Positions 44,651-54,969 are shown, counted from the stretch's first letter. The stretch is DNA of 64,000 bases from Catalinimonas niigatensis (GCF_030506285.1 NZ_CP119422.1:3119001-3183000), one strand, 5' to 3'. Notes: generated by a model from the letters alone, not told the origin. Numbers and translations: made by a program.

Positions 44651-47446
44651 TTAGTGAGCTTCCAGCCAGTTTTTTGCAATATCTGCTTCCACCTCCATTG
44701 GCACTTCCAGGGGCAAAGCATTTTTCATCAGATCTATGACAGCACTTTTTACTTTTTCTGTTTCCGAATGATGTACATCAAAAATCAATTCGTCGTGTAC
44801 CTGCATGATCATGCGCGACTTCAGCTTTTCCTGCTGCATCCAGCGGTGGATATTCACCATGGCAATCTTGATCATGTCTGCTGCAGTGCCCTGGATGGGA
44901 GCATTGATGGCGTTGCGCTCTGCATATCCCCTTACGGTAGGATTACGCGAATTGATATCACGCAGATAGCGTCGGCGTCCCATTACAGTTTCTACATACT
45001 GTTTCTCCTGTGCCTGTCTGATTGCCGTATCCATATAATTTTTGACACTGGGAAACTCTTTAAAATAAGCTTTGATAATTTCGGAAGCTTCTCCCCGGGG
45101 AATGCTCAGCTGCTGAGCAAGTCCAAATGATGAAACACCGTAGATAATGCCAAAGTTGGCAGTTTTTGCCTTGCGGCGCATATCAGCGGTCACCTCTTCC
45201 AGCTTCACATTGAAAATCTTGGCAGCGGTAGTGGCATGGATGTCTCTGCCCAGCCGAAAAGCTTCTATCATACTTTCATCTTGCGAGAAAGAGGCCATGA
45301 TACGCAGTTCTACCTGAGAATAATCTGCCGACATCAACAGGAAATCTTCATTACGAGGCACAAAGGCTTTGCGGATAAGTTGTCCTTTGGGCGTGCGGAT
45401 GGGAATATTTTGCAGGTTAGGATTGGTAGAGCTCAACCTTCCGGTAGAGGCTACCGCCTGATTATAAGAAGTATGAATACGTCCATCGTAGTCGCTGATC
45501 AGCTTGGGCAACGCATCCACGTAGGTGTTTTTCAACTTTACCAACTCGCGAAAGTCAAGGATCTTACGGGCAATCTCATGTTCAGTAGCCAGTACTGATA
45601 AAATATTTTCCCCGGTGGCATACTGTCCTGATTTGGTTTTTTTAGGTTTGTCAACCAGCTTCATTTTGTCGAAGAGAATTTCACCGAGCTGCTTGGGAGA
45701 ACCGATATTGAATTCTACTCCGGCCATCTCAAAAATGTTCTTCTCTATTTCTACCAGATCTTTGGTCAGCTCTGCCGACAATTCTTCCAAAGCAGCAGTA
45801 TCTATTCTAACCCCCTCATATTCCATCGCTGCCAACACCGGAATGAGTGGTAGTTCTACTTCGTAAAAAAGCTTGCTAAGCTTTTTATCCTTATCAATCA
45901 CCTTCCCAAAAGTTTCTTTCAGTTGCAAAGTGACATCCGCATCTTCACCCGCATATTCAGTCACCTCTTCCAAAGGAACATCACGCATATTGCTTTGATT
46001 TTTCCCTTTTTTCCCGATCAGGCTTTCTATGGGCACCGGCTTGTAACCCAGGTAATTCTCTGCCATCACATCCATGCCATGACTGGTTTCGGGATCAAGC
46101 AGGTAATGTGCGATCATGGTATCGAAGATCGCACCCTGAATTTCTACCCCATACTTCCTGAGCACCAGCATATCAAACTTAAGATTCTGAGCGATGATTA
46201 ACTTTTTCTTATCTTCCAGCAGCGGCTTAAACTCATCCACAATCGCCTGGGTTTCTGTCTGATCTTCAGGGCAGGGCACATAAAAAGCCGTTCTTTTTTT
46301 AAAAGAAATGGCCAACCCCACCAGATGGGTCGTCAATACATCCAGGCTATCTGTTTCGGTATCAAAGCAGAAAGCTTCCTGTTTTTCCAGCTCGCTGATC
46401 AGTTTTTTTCTTTTTTCGGCCGTATCTACCAGTTGGTAATCATGCTTTACTTCAGTGAGTGTCTTCAGGTCAATGGCTTGTTCGGCCAGCTTTTGGGCTG
46501 TTTCCTCCAAGGCAGGCGTATCAAATAGATTGGTCTGTCCACCAGTGTTACCCGTTTGCTCAGCAGGATCACCCAGTACCCGGCGGGTCAGGGCACGAAA
46601 TTCCAGTTCCTGAAAGACTTTGCGGATGGCTTCTTCATTGGGGCCGTTATAGCTAAAAGTCTCTGCATGAAAATCTACGGGCACATCAATTTTGATAGTC
46701 GCTAAATGTTTAGAAAGTATACCCTGTTCAGCAAACTCCATCACCTTTTCTTTCTGCTTGCCTTTAAGCTGGCCTACATTGGCTATTACTCCTTCTACTG
46801 AACCAAACTCTTTCAACAGCTTGGAAGCTGTTTTAGCGCCAATTCCGGGTATGCCAGGGATATTATCCACTGAGTCGCCCTGCAAGCCTAAAATATCCGT
46901 GACTTGTTCTACCCTGTCAATATCAAATTTTGCCAACACTTCGGGCACACCCAATACTTCTACCCCATTACCCATAAAAGCTGGTTTGTACAAAAACACA
47001 CAATCTTCTACCAGTTGCGCATAATCTTTGTCTGGCGTCATCATATAAACAGTAAATTCTTCGCAGGACGCTCTTTTGGCAATGGTACCAATAATGTCAT
47101 CAGCTTCGTACCCATCCAGTTCCAGCACTGGTATATCAAAGGCACGGACAATCTCTTTGACAATGGGAATGGCTACCCGCACATCTTCCGGTTGCTCCTG
47201 ACGGTTTGCCTTGTAGGCTTCATATTGTTTATGCCGAAAGGTAGGGGCACTGGTATCAAAAGCTACTGCTATATGAGTAGGTTTTTCTTTGGTAAGCACC
47301 TCAAAAAGTGCATTGGTAAACCCGAAAGCTGCGCTGGTATTGATGCCTTTGGAATTAATGCGGGGATTTTTACTGAAGGCAAAGTGAGCACGATAAATAA
47401 GTGCCATAGCATCCAGTAAAAAGAGTTTTTTACTGCTTGAATTCAT
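44651..47446 (-). CDS. polA: DNA polymerase I
   Basis: A 931-residue, full-length polymerase I from ATG 47446 (the frame is open to 47473). The 5'-nuclease domain starts KLFLLDAMALIYRAHFAF and has QGDSVDNIPGIPGIGAKTA. The 3'-5' proofreading domain looks active: FDTETDSLD (Asp, Glu), NLKFDMLVL and YAGEDADVTL (the Tyr-x3-Asp of Exo III). The polymerase domain has motif A DYSQVELRIMASFSQDE, motif B RRKAKTANFGIIYG and motif C QVHDELIFDV. All three activities are thus expected, as in E. coli. It heads the minus-strand run polA, ammonia-lyase, purN, purH. Confidence 0.98.
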   Translation of the reverse strand: MNSSSKKLFLLDAMALIYRAHFAFSKNPRINSKGINTSAAFGFTNALFEVLTKEKPTHIAVAFDTSAPTFRHKQYEAYKANRQEQPEDVRVAIPIVKEIVRAFDIPVLELDGYEADDIIGTIAKRASCEEFTVYMMTPDKDYAQLVEDCVFLYKPAFMGNGVEVLGVPEVLAKFDIDRVEQVTDILGLQGDSVDNIPGIPGIGAKTASKLLKEFGSVEGVIANVGQLKGKQKEKVMEFAEQGILSKHLATIKIDVPVDFHAETFSYNGPNEEAIRKVFQELEFRALTRRVLGDPAEQTGNTGGQTNLFDTPALEETAQKLAEQAIDLKTLTEVKHDYQLVDTAEKRKKLISELEKQEAFCFDTETDSLDVLTTHLVGLAISFKKRTAFYVPCPEDQTETQAIVDEFKPLLEDKKKLIIAQNLKFDMLVLRKYGVEIQGAIFDTMIAHYLLDPETSHGMDVMAENYLGYKPVPIESLIGKKGKNQSNMRDVPLEEVTEYAGEDADVTLQLKETFGKVIDKDKKLSKLFYEVELPLIPVLAAMEYEGVRIDTAALEELSAELTKDLVEIEKNIFEMAGVEFNIGSPKQLGEILFDKMKLVDKPKKTKSGQYATGENILSVLATEHEIARKILDFRELVKLKNTYVDALPKLISDYDGRIHTSYNQAVASTGRLSSTNPNLQNIPIRTPKGQLIRKAFVPRNEDFLLMSADYSQVELRIMASFSQDESMIEAFRLGRDIHATTAAKIFNVKLEEVTADMRRKAKTANFGIIYGVSSFGLAQQLSIPRGEASEIIKAYFKEFPSVKNYMDTAIRQAQEKQYVETVMGRRRYLRDINSRNPTVRGYAERNAINAPIQGTAADMIKIAMVNIHRWMQQEKLKSRMIMQVHDELIFDVHHSETEKVKSAVIDLMKNALPLEVPMEVEADIAKNWLEAH

Positions 47447-47703
47447 AGCGTCAAAGTAACAAAGAATGCTCAACTATTACCACTTTGGCACATAAGTTAA
47501 TTTACTCCGCAAATCAGGTGAAGTTATGCTACAACCTTAGCAAAATAGAGTGCTTAAAATTTAAACTTCTTTTTTGATGTATAGAGCGTAAGAAGCTTGT
47601 AATAAGTAGCCAGTACAGATACATTTCTGTCATTAATTCACTTTTAGCACAATATCTGCTAAGGAAGTTATCGTTAGTGTTCAGTCAGTGAATAATAAAG
47701 CTG
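47447..47703. other. Intergenic region between divergent polA and the polysaccharide locus
   Basis: About 260 AT-rich bases with no gene. A near-match to a -7 element (TTACTTTG) lies just before polA on the minus strand. The promoter of the plus-strand locus follows directly at its right end. Confidence 0.45.
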
Positions 47704-47735
47704 TTTGTTAGATAAAGGCAATATTCATAGCTTTG
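47704..47735 (+). promoter_or_regulatory. Bacteroidota-type promoter of the polysaccharide locus
   Basis: TTTG at 47704-47707, 20 bases of spacer, then TAGCTTTG at 47728-47735. Both elements and the spacing fit the consensus TTTG-N19-21-TAnnTTTG. Transcription would start near 47742, about 30 bases before the ATG at 47774, which excludes the longer in-frame start at 47705. Confidence 0.7.
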
Positions 47736-47773
47736 CGTCAAGGAGAGCCACAAAGTTTCATCACACTCAGGGT

Positions 47774-50365
47774 ATGTCATTAAAAAAAATTCTTTCAGGC
47801 ATTATCGTTTGCCTGCTATACACCTTCCAACCAGCAGCCGCACAAAGCAACTTACTGGAACAAGATCTTAGCAAGATCCAAGTAGATCAATTATCAGATG
47901 CTCAAATCAGACAACTGGCCAAGGCAGCTGATGACCGTAGTCTTTCTGATCAGCAAATTGAGTCTACAGCTATTATACGGGGCATGCCTCGTAGCGAAGT
48001 AAGTAAGCTTATGAACCGGTTGCGTGCGGTAAAATTGCAAAGCAATTCGCAATCCAGGCAGAATAATAGGTCTAGAACAAACCCTCAGGATAGTACGCGC
48101 CTGAATACTGATGAGCGTATCGTTGACAGTGCCCTGAGTTTACTAACTAAGGAAGAACGGAAAGTATTTGGCATGGAGCTTTTTAATAACCGGAATATCA
48201 CCTTCGAACCCAGCCTGAGCATTGCTACTCCCAAAAACTACCAGGTGGGTACTGGAGACGAGCTTATTGTAAACATATGGGGTGCTTCACAACAGACTTA
48301 CGCATTGGAGGTAAGCCGGGAAGGCACAGTAACGATTGATAATCTAGGTCCCATATATGTCAATGGATTAACGGTAGAAGCTGCCTCAGAGAGGATAGTC
48401 AATCGTCTGACAGAAATATACTCCGGTCTGCGTGCTTTTGGAGAAAGAGGCCCCAATACGTTTGCAGAAGTATCTCTGGGACGAGTAAGAAGTATCCAGG
48501 TAACCATAGTAGGAGAAGTGCGCAAGCCTGGTACTTATACCTTACCATCCCTCGCTTCTGCGTTCAACGCTTTGTATCTTTCGGGAGGCCCGACTTTTAT
48601 TGGCTCCTTCAGGAATATCGAGATTGTCAGAAACAATCAGGTAATCTCAACCTTGGATGTATACGACTATCTGGTGCGGGGGGCTTCTACCCAGCACATT
48701 AATTTACAGGATCAGGATATCATTCGCGTAGTACCATATGATACTCGTCTTGAATTACAGGGAGAAATTAAGCGCCCGGGCTACTATGAGATGCAAGAAG
48801 ATGAAACTTTGGCTGAAGCCATTCGCTTTAGTGGTGGTTTTACGGATAAAGCTTATACGCACCGACTTAAGGTAGTAAGAAAAACAGATAGAGCTAAAAG
48901 AATAGAAGACCTCAGTGGTGAGGCGTTGAATGATTTTCTCCCTCAAAACGGAGATCTTGTCAAAGTAGACTCAATTCTGGATAGATTCGAAAACCGGGTT
49001 GAAATCCTGGGAGCTGTCTTTCGTACTGGCATTTATGAATTGCAGGAAGGTATGACGTTAAAGGATCTGGTAAAGAAAGCAGAAGGGCTAAGAGAAGATG
49101 CGTTTACTACACGTGCCCTTGTCTACCGCAAAGGAGAAGATCTTACTACCGAGGTACTCTCGGTCAATCTCCGAAATATACTTACTGAACGCGAGCCCAG
49201 TATCGCTTTACAAAGAGAAGATATAGTACGTATATTTTCCATTTTTGATTTAGAAGAAGAATATGATGTAAAGATCAAAGGGGAAGTGCAGGCACCAGGC
49301 GAATTCAGTTATATGCGTGGAATGACACTGGAAGATCTTATTGCTATGGCAGGTGGGTTCAAAGAATCCGCTTCTCAGGCCAGGATAGAAGTTGCCCGTA
49401 GAATAACAAAGAATGAAGCAATTGAAGACGGAGTAGCCGCTACTTTTGAAAACATCCAGATGGCTGATATCTATCGCTTTAGTGTAGACGAAAATTTAAG
49501 CCTTGACCCTGAAAATGCTACTTTTGAACTAATGCCCTTTGATCAGGTGTTTGTGAGGAAATCACCGGACTATGAGGTACAACAAGAAATTGTGGTGAAA
49601 GGAGAGGTCATGTATCCAGGGGAGTATATTATTACCAATAAGAATGAACGCATATCTGACCTTATTGGTAGAGCAGGAGGATTGACTAGTTTTACTTATC
49701 TTGAAGGAGCACGTCTGATCAGGCTTAACCCTGATTATTATGAGGCCTTAAATAAACGGAAGCAAGAAGTGTTAGATTCTTTGAAACTATCTCGTATGAG
49801 TAGGGAAAACAATGTAACATCAGAAACTAATACAAATGTCCCTCAACAGGAAATCTATTCACAGCAGTTAGATTCTGAGTTGCTTACCACTTTGGCAGCA
49901 TCTAAGGTAAGGATGGGGAAAACAAATGCTATAGGTATAGACCTTCAAAAGATACTGGAAAATCCTAAATCTAAGTTTGATTTAATTTTATTACCGGGAG
50001 ATACTTTAGAGGTGCCTAAAGAGTTACAGACTGTACGCATGAATGGACAATTGTTGTATCCATCTTCAACAAGATATGATCGTTCTAAAGGATTCAAGCA
50101 CTATATATCAGAAGCAGGTGGCTTTAGCCGGCAAGCTGATAAAAAGAGAGCGTATATTGTGTACGCTAATGGATCGGTGGATAGAACCGGAAGTTTCCTT
50201 TTTTTTAAAGATTACCCCAAAGTAAAGCCGGGAGCAGAGATTATTGTACCTACAAAACCTTCTAATATGGGTTTGTCTCCTCAGGCCTGGTTAGGCTTAG
50301 GAAGTGGCATAGCTACGCTAACTCTAACCATTATTACCATTCTAAACCGAATAGATAGTAACTAA
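47774..50365 (+). CDS. Wza-type polysaccharide export protein with many SLBB domains
   Basis: An 863-residue outer-membrane polysaccharide export protein. A signal peptide (1-24, ending PAAA) is followed by the Poly_export domain (about 155-245: YQVGTGDELIVNIWG) and about six SLBB-like units, each marked by a 'G-x-V-x-x-P-G-x-Y' turn (VGEVRKPGTY, QGEIKRPGYY, LGAVFRTGIY, KGEVQAPGEF, KGEVMYPGEY, NGQLLYPSST), and a final hydrophobic helix (GLGSGIATLTLTIITIL). E. coli Wza has about 380 residues with fewer SLBB units, so the periplasmic shaft here should be longer, as in other Bacteroidota. It would form the outer-membrane exit for the polysaccharide made by the following genes. Confidence 0.92.
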   Translation: MSLKKILSGIIVCLLYTFQPAAAQSNLLEQDLSKIQVDQLSDAQIRQLAKAADDRSLSDQQIESTAIIRGMPRSEVSKLMNRLRAVKLQSNSQSRQNNRSRTNPQDSTRLNTDERIVDSALSLLTKEERKVFGMELFNNRNITFEPSLSIATPKNYQVGTGDELIVNIWGASQQTYALEVSREGTVTIDNLGPIYVNGLTVEAASERIVNRLTEIYSGLRAFGERGPNTFAEVSLGRVRSIQVTIVGEVRKPGTYTLPSLASAFNALYLSGGPTFIGSFRNIEIVRNNQVISTLDVYDYLVRGASTQHINLQDQDIIRVVPYDTRLELQGEIKRPGYYEMQEDETLAEAIRFSGGFTDKAYTHRLKVVRKTDRAKRIEDLSGEALNDFLPQNGDLVKVDSILDRFENRVEILGAVFRTGIYELQEGMTLKDLVKKAEGLREDAFTTRALVYRKGEDLTTEVLSVNLRNILTEREPSIALQREDIVRIFSIFDLEEEYDVKIKGEVQAPGEFSYMRGMTLEDLIAMAGGFKESASQARIEVARRITKNEAIEDGVAATFENIQMADIYRFSVDENLSLDPENATFELMPFDQVFVRKSPDYEVQQEIVVKGEVMYPGEYIITNKNERISDLIGRAGGLTSFTYLEGARLIRLNPDYYEALNKRKQEVLDSLKLSRMSRENNVTSETNTNVPQQEIYSQQLDSELLTTLAASKVRMGKTNAIGIDLQKILENPKSKFDLILLPGDTLEVPKELQTVRMNGQLLYPSSTRYDRSKGFKHYISEAGGFSRQADKKRAYIVYANGSVDRTGSFLFFKDYPKVKPGAEIIVPTKPSNMGLSPQAWLGLGSGIATLTLTIITILNRIDSN

Positions 50366-50554
50366 TATTGATAGTTTTCTGATATATAGAAAAGAAGATA
50401 AACTTTAAAGTCATCTAGAGAGTAAGTAGTGAATAGCTTTAATGTAAAGGCAGCGACCTTAAGATTATAACAATTTGATAATCAAAAAAATTATAATTAA
50501 GCTAGACTTAATTTAAATCTGTCAGTAACTACCAGGTTTCTGAATAATTAAACA

Positions 50555-51838
50555 TTGTTTTCATTGGAAACTCAGGAAAAAGCGCATAAAGAAGAGGTAC
50601 CTCATAAGAAATCACAAAAGGTATCAAAAAGTAATATAGAAAACATACCCCATCAGCTTTCTTCTCAGGATGGTGAGATAGATCTGGTGGATTTGATCAA
50701 GAAGGTTTGGGCAGAAAGAAGCATTGTTTTCATTTCAGTAGGGATCTTTTTTCTTTTGGGAGTTTTTTTCGCTTTGGCCAGCCCTGAAGAATATACTGCC
50801 AAGATTGTACTTATGCCTCAATCTGCAAACTCTTCTTCTTCAAGTAATCTTGCCTCCGGGGTATTAAGACAGTTTGGAATTAGTGGAGTAGGAGGCTCAG
50901 GGTCCGGGGGAACCCTGAATGTCAGCTTATATCCTGAAATCACTGCCAGTTCAGAGTTTTGTCTGGACCTGATGGAAAACTCTTTTTACTTTTCCGAATT
51001 AGATACTACTATTACTTTATTTACTTATTTCTCTAATGTAGAAAACAAACCACTCACCGATCAGATTAAAAATTATACACTTGGACTTCCCAAGATGATC
51101 ATAAAGTTACCTGTTAATCTGATTAAGAAATGGAATAGTGCTTCACCCGAACAAAGGAATAATCTCCAAAAAGCGCTGGAAGAGGAGTCCAAAGTTCCCT
51201 TAGAAACTTATGATTCAACAACTACTGTATCACCGTCTATTTTGAAAGAATACGAGCCTGTTCATATTTCAAACCAGCAGCTTGCTATCGTAAATGAGCT
51301 TAGACAGCGCATTACAACTACTATTCAACCGAATGGAATGCTTGAGGTTACAAGTACGATGCCCGATCCGCTAGTTGCAGCAAAATCAACTGAATTGGCA
51401 GTTCGATATCTAACCAGCTATATTAAAGATTATCAGATAGAAAAAATTGAAGAAGATCTGGCTTTTATTGAAAAGCAATATGTAGAGAAGCAGGCAAGAT
51501 ATAACCAATCTCAGCAAAATCTTGCACGTTTAAGAGATCGTAATTCAAACCTAGTGACTGAAAGTGCCCGCATAGAACTACAAAGAGCCCAAACAGAATT
51601 TGATTTGGCCTTCAACTTATACCAAAGCATTGCTCAGCAACTTGAGCAAGCGAGAATAAAGGTACAGGAAGAAACACCTTCTTTTAAAGTACTGGAACCT
51701 TTACAGATTCCCAATAGTAAGAGTGAGCCTAACGAAGAGCTTATTATTTTTTTATTTCTTTTTGTAGGCTTAGTAATTGGTTTCAGTATTATAGTTTTTA
51801 AAATTTTGTACAACCAATTTAAACATAAATTTCATTGA
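50555..51838 (+). CDS. Wzz/PCP-type chain-length or polysaccharide co-polymerase protein
   Basis: A 427-residue inner-membrane protein with an N-terminal Wzz domain ([32 protein letters not shown], first membrane helix about 66-84), a large periplasmic part with a long coiled coil (about 285-355) and a second membrane helix near the end ([20 protein letters not shown]). No cytoplasmic tyrosine kinase domain, so it is a PCP like Wzz/KpsE, not Wzc. The frame opens at a stop at 50549-50551 and contains no ATG or GTG before the Wzz domain, so the start is TTG (50555, or the TTG at 50564). It works with the Wza-type protein in export. Confidence 0.85.
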   Translation: MFSLETQEKAHKEEVPHKKSQKVSKSNIENIPHQLSSQDGEIDLVDLIKKVWAERSIVFISVGIFFLLGVFFALASPEEYTAKIVLMPQSANSSSSSNLASGVLRQFGISGVGGSGSGGTLNVSLYPEITASSEFCLDLMENSFYFSELDTTITLFTYFSNVENKPLTDQIKNYTLGLPKMIIKLPVNLIKKWNSASPEQRNNLQKALEEESKVPLETYDSTTTVSPSILKEYEPVHISNQQLAIVNELRQRITTTIQPNGMLEVTSTMPDPLVAAKSTELAVRYLTSYIKDYQIEKIEEDLAFIEKQYVEKQARYNQSQQNLARLRDRNSNLVTESARIELQRAQTEFDLAFNLYQSIAQQLEQARIKVQEETPSFKVLEPLQIPNSKSEPNEELIIFLFLFVGLVIGFSIIVFKILYNQFKHKFH

Positions 51839-53100
51839 CTTCTATAACTAACCAACGTTTAGCCATCATTGGCCTCGGCTATGTAGGCTTGCCCCTCGCT
51901 GTTGAGTTTGGGAAAGAATATCAGGTAGTAGGTTTTGACGTAAACCACAAAAGAATTCAGGAATTACGAGAAGGTAAAGATAATACCGATGAGGTGGAAT
52001 CTGAAGATTTTAATCAGGCTACTGGTCTCACTTTTACTGACCATGTTGCTGATATCAAGGATTGCAATATTTTTATTGTTACTGTCCCCACCCCGATAGA
52101 TCAATTCAAAAAGCCCGATCTTACCCCCTTACGGAAGGCTAGCGAGACTATAGGAAAGGTACTAAAGAAAAACGATATTGTCATTTATGAGTCCACAGTC
52201 TATCCAGGTTGTACGGAAGAGGATTGTGTGCCTCTCCTTGAGCAATACAGTGGCTTGGTTTATAATAAAGATTTCTACTGCGGCTACTCACCGGAGCGGA
52301 TCAATCCTGGTGACAAAGAACATCGGGTACATTCTATCAAAAAAGTAACTAGCGGCAGTACTCCAGAAGTTGCGGAAAAAGTTGACCAGCTCTATCAGAG
52401 TATTATTACCGCTGGTACATACAAAGCATCTTCCATTCGGGTTGCCGAAGCTGCCAAGGTAATTGAAAATGCACAGCGGGATATTAACATTGCTTTTGTC
52501 AATGAGTTGGCGTTGATTTTTGACCGTATGCAAATTGATACTCAGGAGGTACTGGAAGCTGCTGGCACTAAGTGGAATTTTCTACCTTTCAAGCCCGGGT
52601 TAGTCGGCGGGCATTGTATAGGGGTAGATCCTTATTATCTTACCCACAAAGCAGAAAGTATTGGCTATCACCCACAGGTAATTCTTGCCGGAAGAAGGAT
52701 TAATGATAATATGGGTAGCTTTGTAGCCCACAAAGTAGTAAAATTACTTTCCCAAAAAGGTTATGCTATCAAAGGTGCCAAAGTACTTATGTTGGGTATT
52801 ACTTTTAAAGAGAATTGCCCTGATATCAGAAATAGCAGGGTCATCGATATTATCCATGAACTTCAGGATTTTGGTGTGGATGTAGATGTTTATGATCCTT
52901 TGGCAGACTCTGATGAAGTTTATCAGGAATATGGTATAGAATTACTTGCTGAGCTCAGCCAGGCCTATGATGGCATAGTAATGGCAGTAGGCCATAAACC
53001 TTTTCTACAGCTTGACTTGAAAAAGGCAAAAAAGGAAGATGGAATCATTTACGATGTCAAAAGCATACTGGATAAGAGTCTGGTAGACGGTAAGCTATAA
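51835..53100 (+). CDS. UDP-sugar 6-dehydrogenase (UDP-GlcNAc/UDP-Glc dehydrogenase family)
   Basis: A 421-residue NAD-dependent enzyme oxidising C6 of a UDP-sugar to a uronic acid. The Rossmann motif is right at the N terminus ([18 protein letters not shown]), the catalytic Cys is in [16 protein letters not shown], and [13 protein letters not shown] and [13 protein letters not shown] are typical of the TviB/WbpA group, which acts on UDP-GlcNAc or UDP-GalNAc. With the next gene being a UDP-glucuronate-epimerase-like enzyme, UDP-glucose is also possible. No ATG lies before the Rossmann motif; the start must be TTG 51835 (overlap TTGA with the previous stop) or ATT 51829. Confidence 0.9.
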   Translation: MTSITNQRLAIIGLGYVGLPLAVEFGKEYQVVGFDVNHKRIQELREGKDNTDEVESEDFNQATGLTFTDHVADIKDCNIFIVTVPTPIDQFKKPDLTPLRKASETIGKVLKKNDIVIYESTVYPGCTEEDCVPLLEQYSGLVYNKDFYCGYSPERINPGDKEHRVHSIKKVTSGSTPEVAEKVDQLYQSIITAGTYKASSIRVAEAAKVIENAQRDINIAFVNELALIFDRMQIDTQEVLEAAGTKWNFLPFKPGLVGGHCIGVDPYYLTHKAESIGYHPQVILAGRRINDNMGSFVAHKVVKLLSQKGYAIKGAKVLMLGITFKENCPDIRNSRVIDIIHELQDFGVDVDVYDPLADSDEVYQEYGIELLAELSQAYDGIVMAVGHKPFLQLDLKKAKKEDGIIYDVKSILDKSLVDGKL

Positions 53101-53110
53101 AGTTTTTTTC

Positions 53111-54130
53111 ATGAGTCAAACAAAAAAAATCTTAGTCACCGGTGCTGCCGGTTTTATTGGTTTTCACCTTTCCCAAAAGCTTTGTCAGCAGGGCCATACC
53201 GTAGTAGGGATTGATAATCTTAATGATTACTACGATCCTAATCTTAAGAAAGCACGCCTTGAGCTCCTCAAGGGGCTTGATGGCTTTTCTTTTCATAAGG
53301 TAGATCTTCTGGAGAAAGAGCGTATAGATCAGCTTTTTGCCACAGAGAAATTTCATTATGTAGTAAATCTGGCGGCACAGGCAGGTGTACGTTACTCTCT
53401 GGTCAATCCTTATGCGTATATAGATGCTAATGTTACTGGCTTTCTGAATATTCTGGAAGCCTGCAGACACTATCCGGTAGAGCATTTGATTTATGCTTCT
53501 TCAAGTTCTGTGTATGGCGCTAATACTAAGATGCCTTTCTCCGTACATCACAATGTAGATCATCCGGTTTCTTTGTATGCAGCCACCAAGAAATCTAATG
53601 AGTTGATGGCTCATACCTATTCTAACTTATATCATATACCTACAACCGGCTTGCGCTTCTTTACTGTGTATGGGCCATACGGGCGTCCGGATATGGCCCT
53701 ATTCCTCTTTACCAAAGCAATACTTGAGGATAGACCTATTGATGTATACAACAATGGTGAAATGAAACGAGACTTCACCTACGTAGATGATATTGTGGAA
53801 GGAATCGTCAAACTGTTGCCTCATATCGCAGCACCAAACCCTAAGTGGGATGGAGAGCAGCCTGACGCAGCCAGCAGTTTTGTGCCTTATGCCATTTACA
53901 ACATTGGCAATAATAATCCGGTTAAGTTGATGGACTTTATCGGCACTTTGGAACAGGCTTTGGGTAAGGAAGCACAAAAGAACTTGATGCCTATACAGGA
54001 TGGGGATGTACCAGCCACCTTCGCTGATGTAGATAGTTTAATTGAAGATGTAGGCTTTAAGCCTGCCACACCTTTGAAAGACGGAATACAGAAGTTTGTA
54101 GATTGGTACAGAGCATACTATAATAAGTAA
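53111..54130 (+). CDS. UDP-glucuronate 4-epimerase-like SDR epimerase
   Basis: A 339-residue extended SDR. NAD motif TGAAGFIGFHLSQKL, then VGIDNLNDYYDPNLKKARLELL, which is characteristic of UDP-glucuronate 4-epimerases, then VVNLAAQAGVRYSLVNPYAYIDANVTGFLNILEACR, the Ser and Tyr-x3-Lys catalytic residues in ASSSSVYG and SLYAATKKSNELM, and FFTVYGPYGRPDMALF. It would turn the uronic acid from the upstream dehydrogenase into its galacto form (for example UDP-GalA). Starts 10 bases after the dehydrogenase. Confidence 0.9.
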   Translation: MSQTKKILVTGAAGFIGFHLSQKLCQQGHTVVGIDNLNDYYDPNLKKARLELLKGLDGFSFHKVDLLEKERIDQLFATEKFHYVVNLAAQAGVRYSLVNPYAYIDANVTGFLNILEACRHYPVEHLIYASSSSVYGANTKMPFSVHHNVDHPVSLYAATKKSNELMAHTYSNLYHIPTTGLRFFTVYGPYGRPDMALFLFTKAILEDRPIDVYNNGEMKRDFTYVDDIVEGIVKLLPHIAAPNPKWDGEQPDAASSFVPYAIYNIGNNNPVKLMDFIGTLEQALGKEAQKNLMPIQDGDVPATFADVDSLIEDVGFKPATPLKDGIQKFVDWYRAYYNK

Positions 54131-54134
54131 ACAA

Positions 54135-54968
54135 ATGTCAAATCATAAAATAGTCATTGATGCCAATAAAAGTCCATTGGCACTTGAACTAAGAGAATTA
54201 TTTAATTATAAAGATTTATTTTATACTCTTTCCTATCGTGATTTTAAAGTAAAATATGCACAAACTTTCCTGGGGCTTAGTTGGGCATTTATTCAACCTT
54301 TAATGACACTTTTGGTTTTTTCACTGCTTTTCAGCCGTGGCTTACAATTGGACACAGGTAATATTCCTTACATTCTTTTTGCTGCATGCGGTTTATCTGC
54401 ATGGACGTATTTTTCGGGGGTTATGGGCCAAGCAGGAAGCTCTATTATAGGGGCTCAAAGTATGGTACAAAAAATATTTTTTCCTCGCCTTATAATCCCC
54501 TTGTCCAAAGCGCTGGTAGGACTAATTGATTTTGTCATCGCTTTAGTTATCCTTTTTATTTTTATGGTAGTGTATCAATTTACACCCTCTTCTAATATTA
54601 TTTATTTGCCATTTTTTGTTTTTATGACCATCATAGCTTCATTAGGGGTAGGAATATGGTTAAGTGCTCTGACTATCAGGTATCGTGATTTTCAACATAT
54701 TGTGCCTTTTCTTGTACGGTTTGGTATGTTCTTTACACCAGTAGCATACCCTGCAAGTGTAATTGTAAACAGAGTTCCTGATTGGGCTTCAGCTATTTAT
54801 TATTTAAATCCAATTGCGGGTATTATAGAGGGATTTAGATGGAGTGTACTTGGCACTGAAGCTCCTAATATTTTTTCTTATATCTCATTTGGTATAGTTA
54901 TTTTATTATTTATTAGTTCTTTATTCTACTTCAAGAAGGTAGAAAAGACAATCGCAGATATTATCTAA
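54135..54968 (+). CDS. ABC-2 polysaccharide export permease (Wzm type)
   Basis: A 277-residue membrane protein of the Wzm/KpsM/TagG family with six membrane helices. It starts with an amphipathic, cytoplasmic segment (LRELFNYKDLFYTLSYRDFKVKYAQTFLGLSWAFIQPLM) and has FFTPVAYPASVIVNRVPDWASAIYYLNPIAGIIEGFRW near the end, both usual in O-antigen ABC permeases. It pairs with the ATPase gene that starts one base after its stop. Exports lipid-linked polysaccharide across the inner membrane. Confidence 0.93.
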   Translation: MSNHKIVIDANKSPLALELRELFNYKDLFYTLSYRDFKVKYAQTFLGLSWAFIQPLMTLLVFSLLFSRGLQLDTGNIPYILFAACGLSAWTYFSGVMGQAGSSIIGAQSMVQKIFFPRLIIPLSKALVGLIDFVIALVILFIFMVVYQFTPSSNIIYLPFFVFMTIIASLGVGIWLSALTIRYRDFQHIVPFLVRFGMFFTPVAYPASVIVNRVPDWASAIYYLNPIAGIIEGFRWSVLGTEAPNIFSYISFGIVILLFISSLFYFKKVEKTIADII

Positions 54969-54969
54969 T

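Noticed and set aside
46904-47419. A 171-codon open frame on the plus strand inside polA
   Set aside because: It is antisense to the conserved 5'-nuclease domain of polA and shows no protein-like features.
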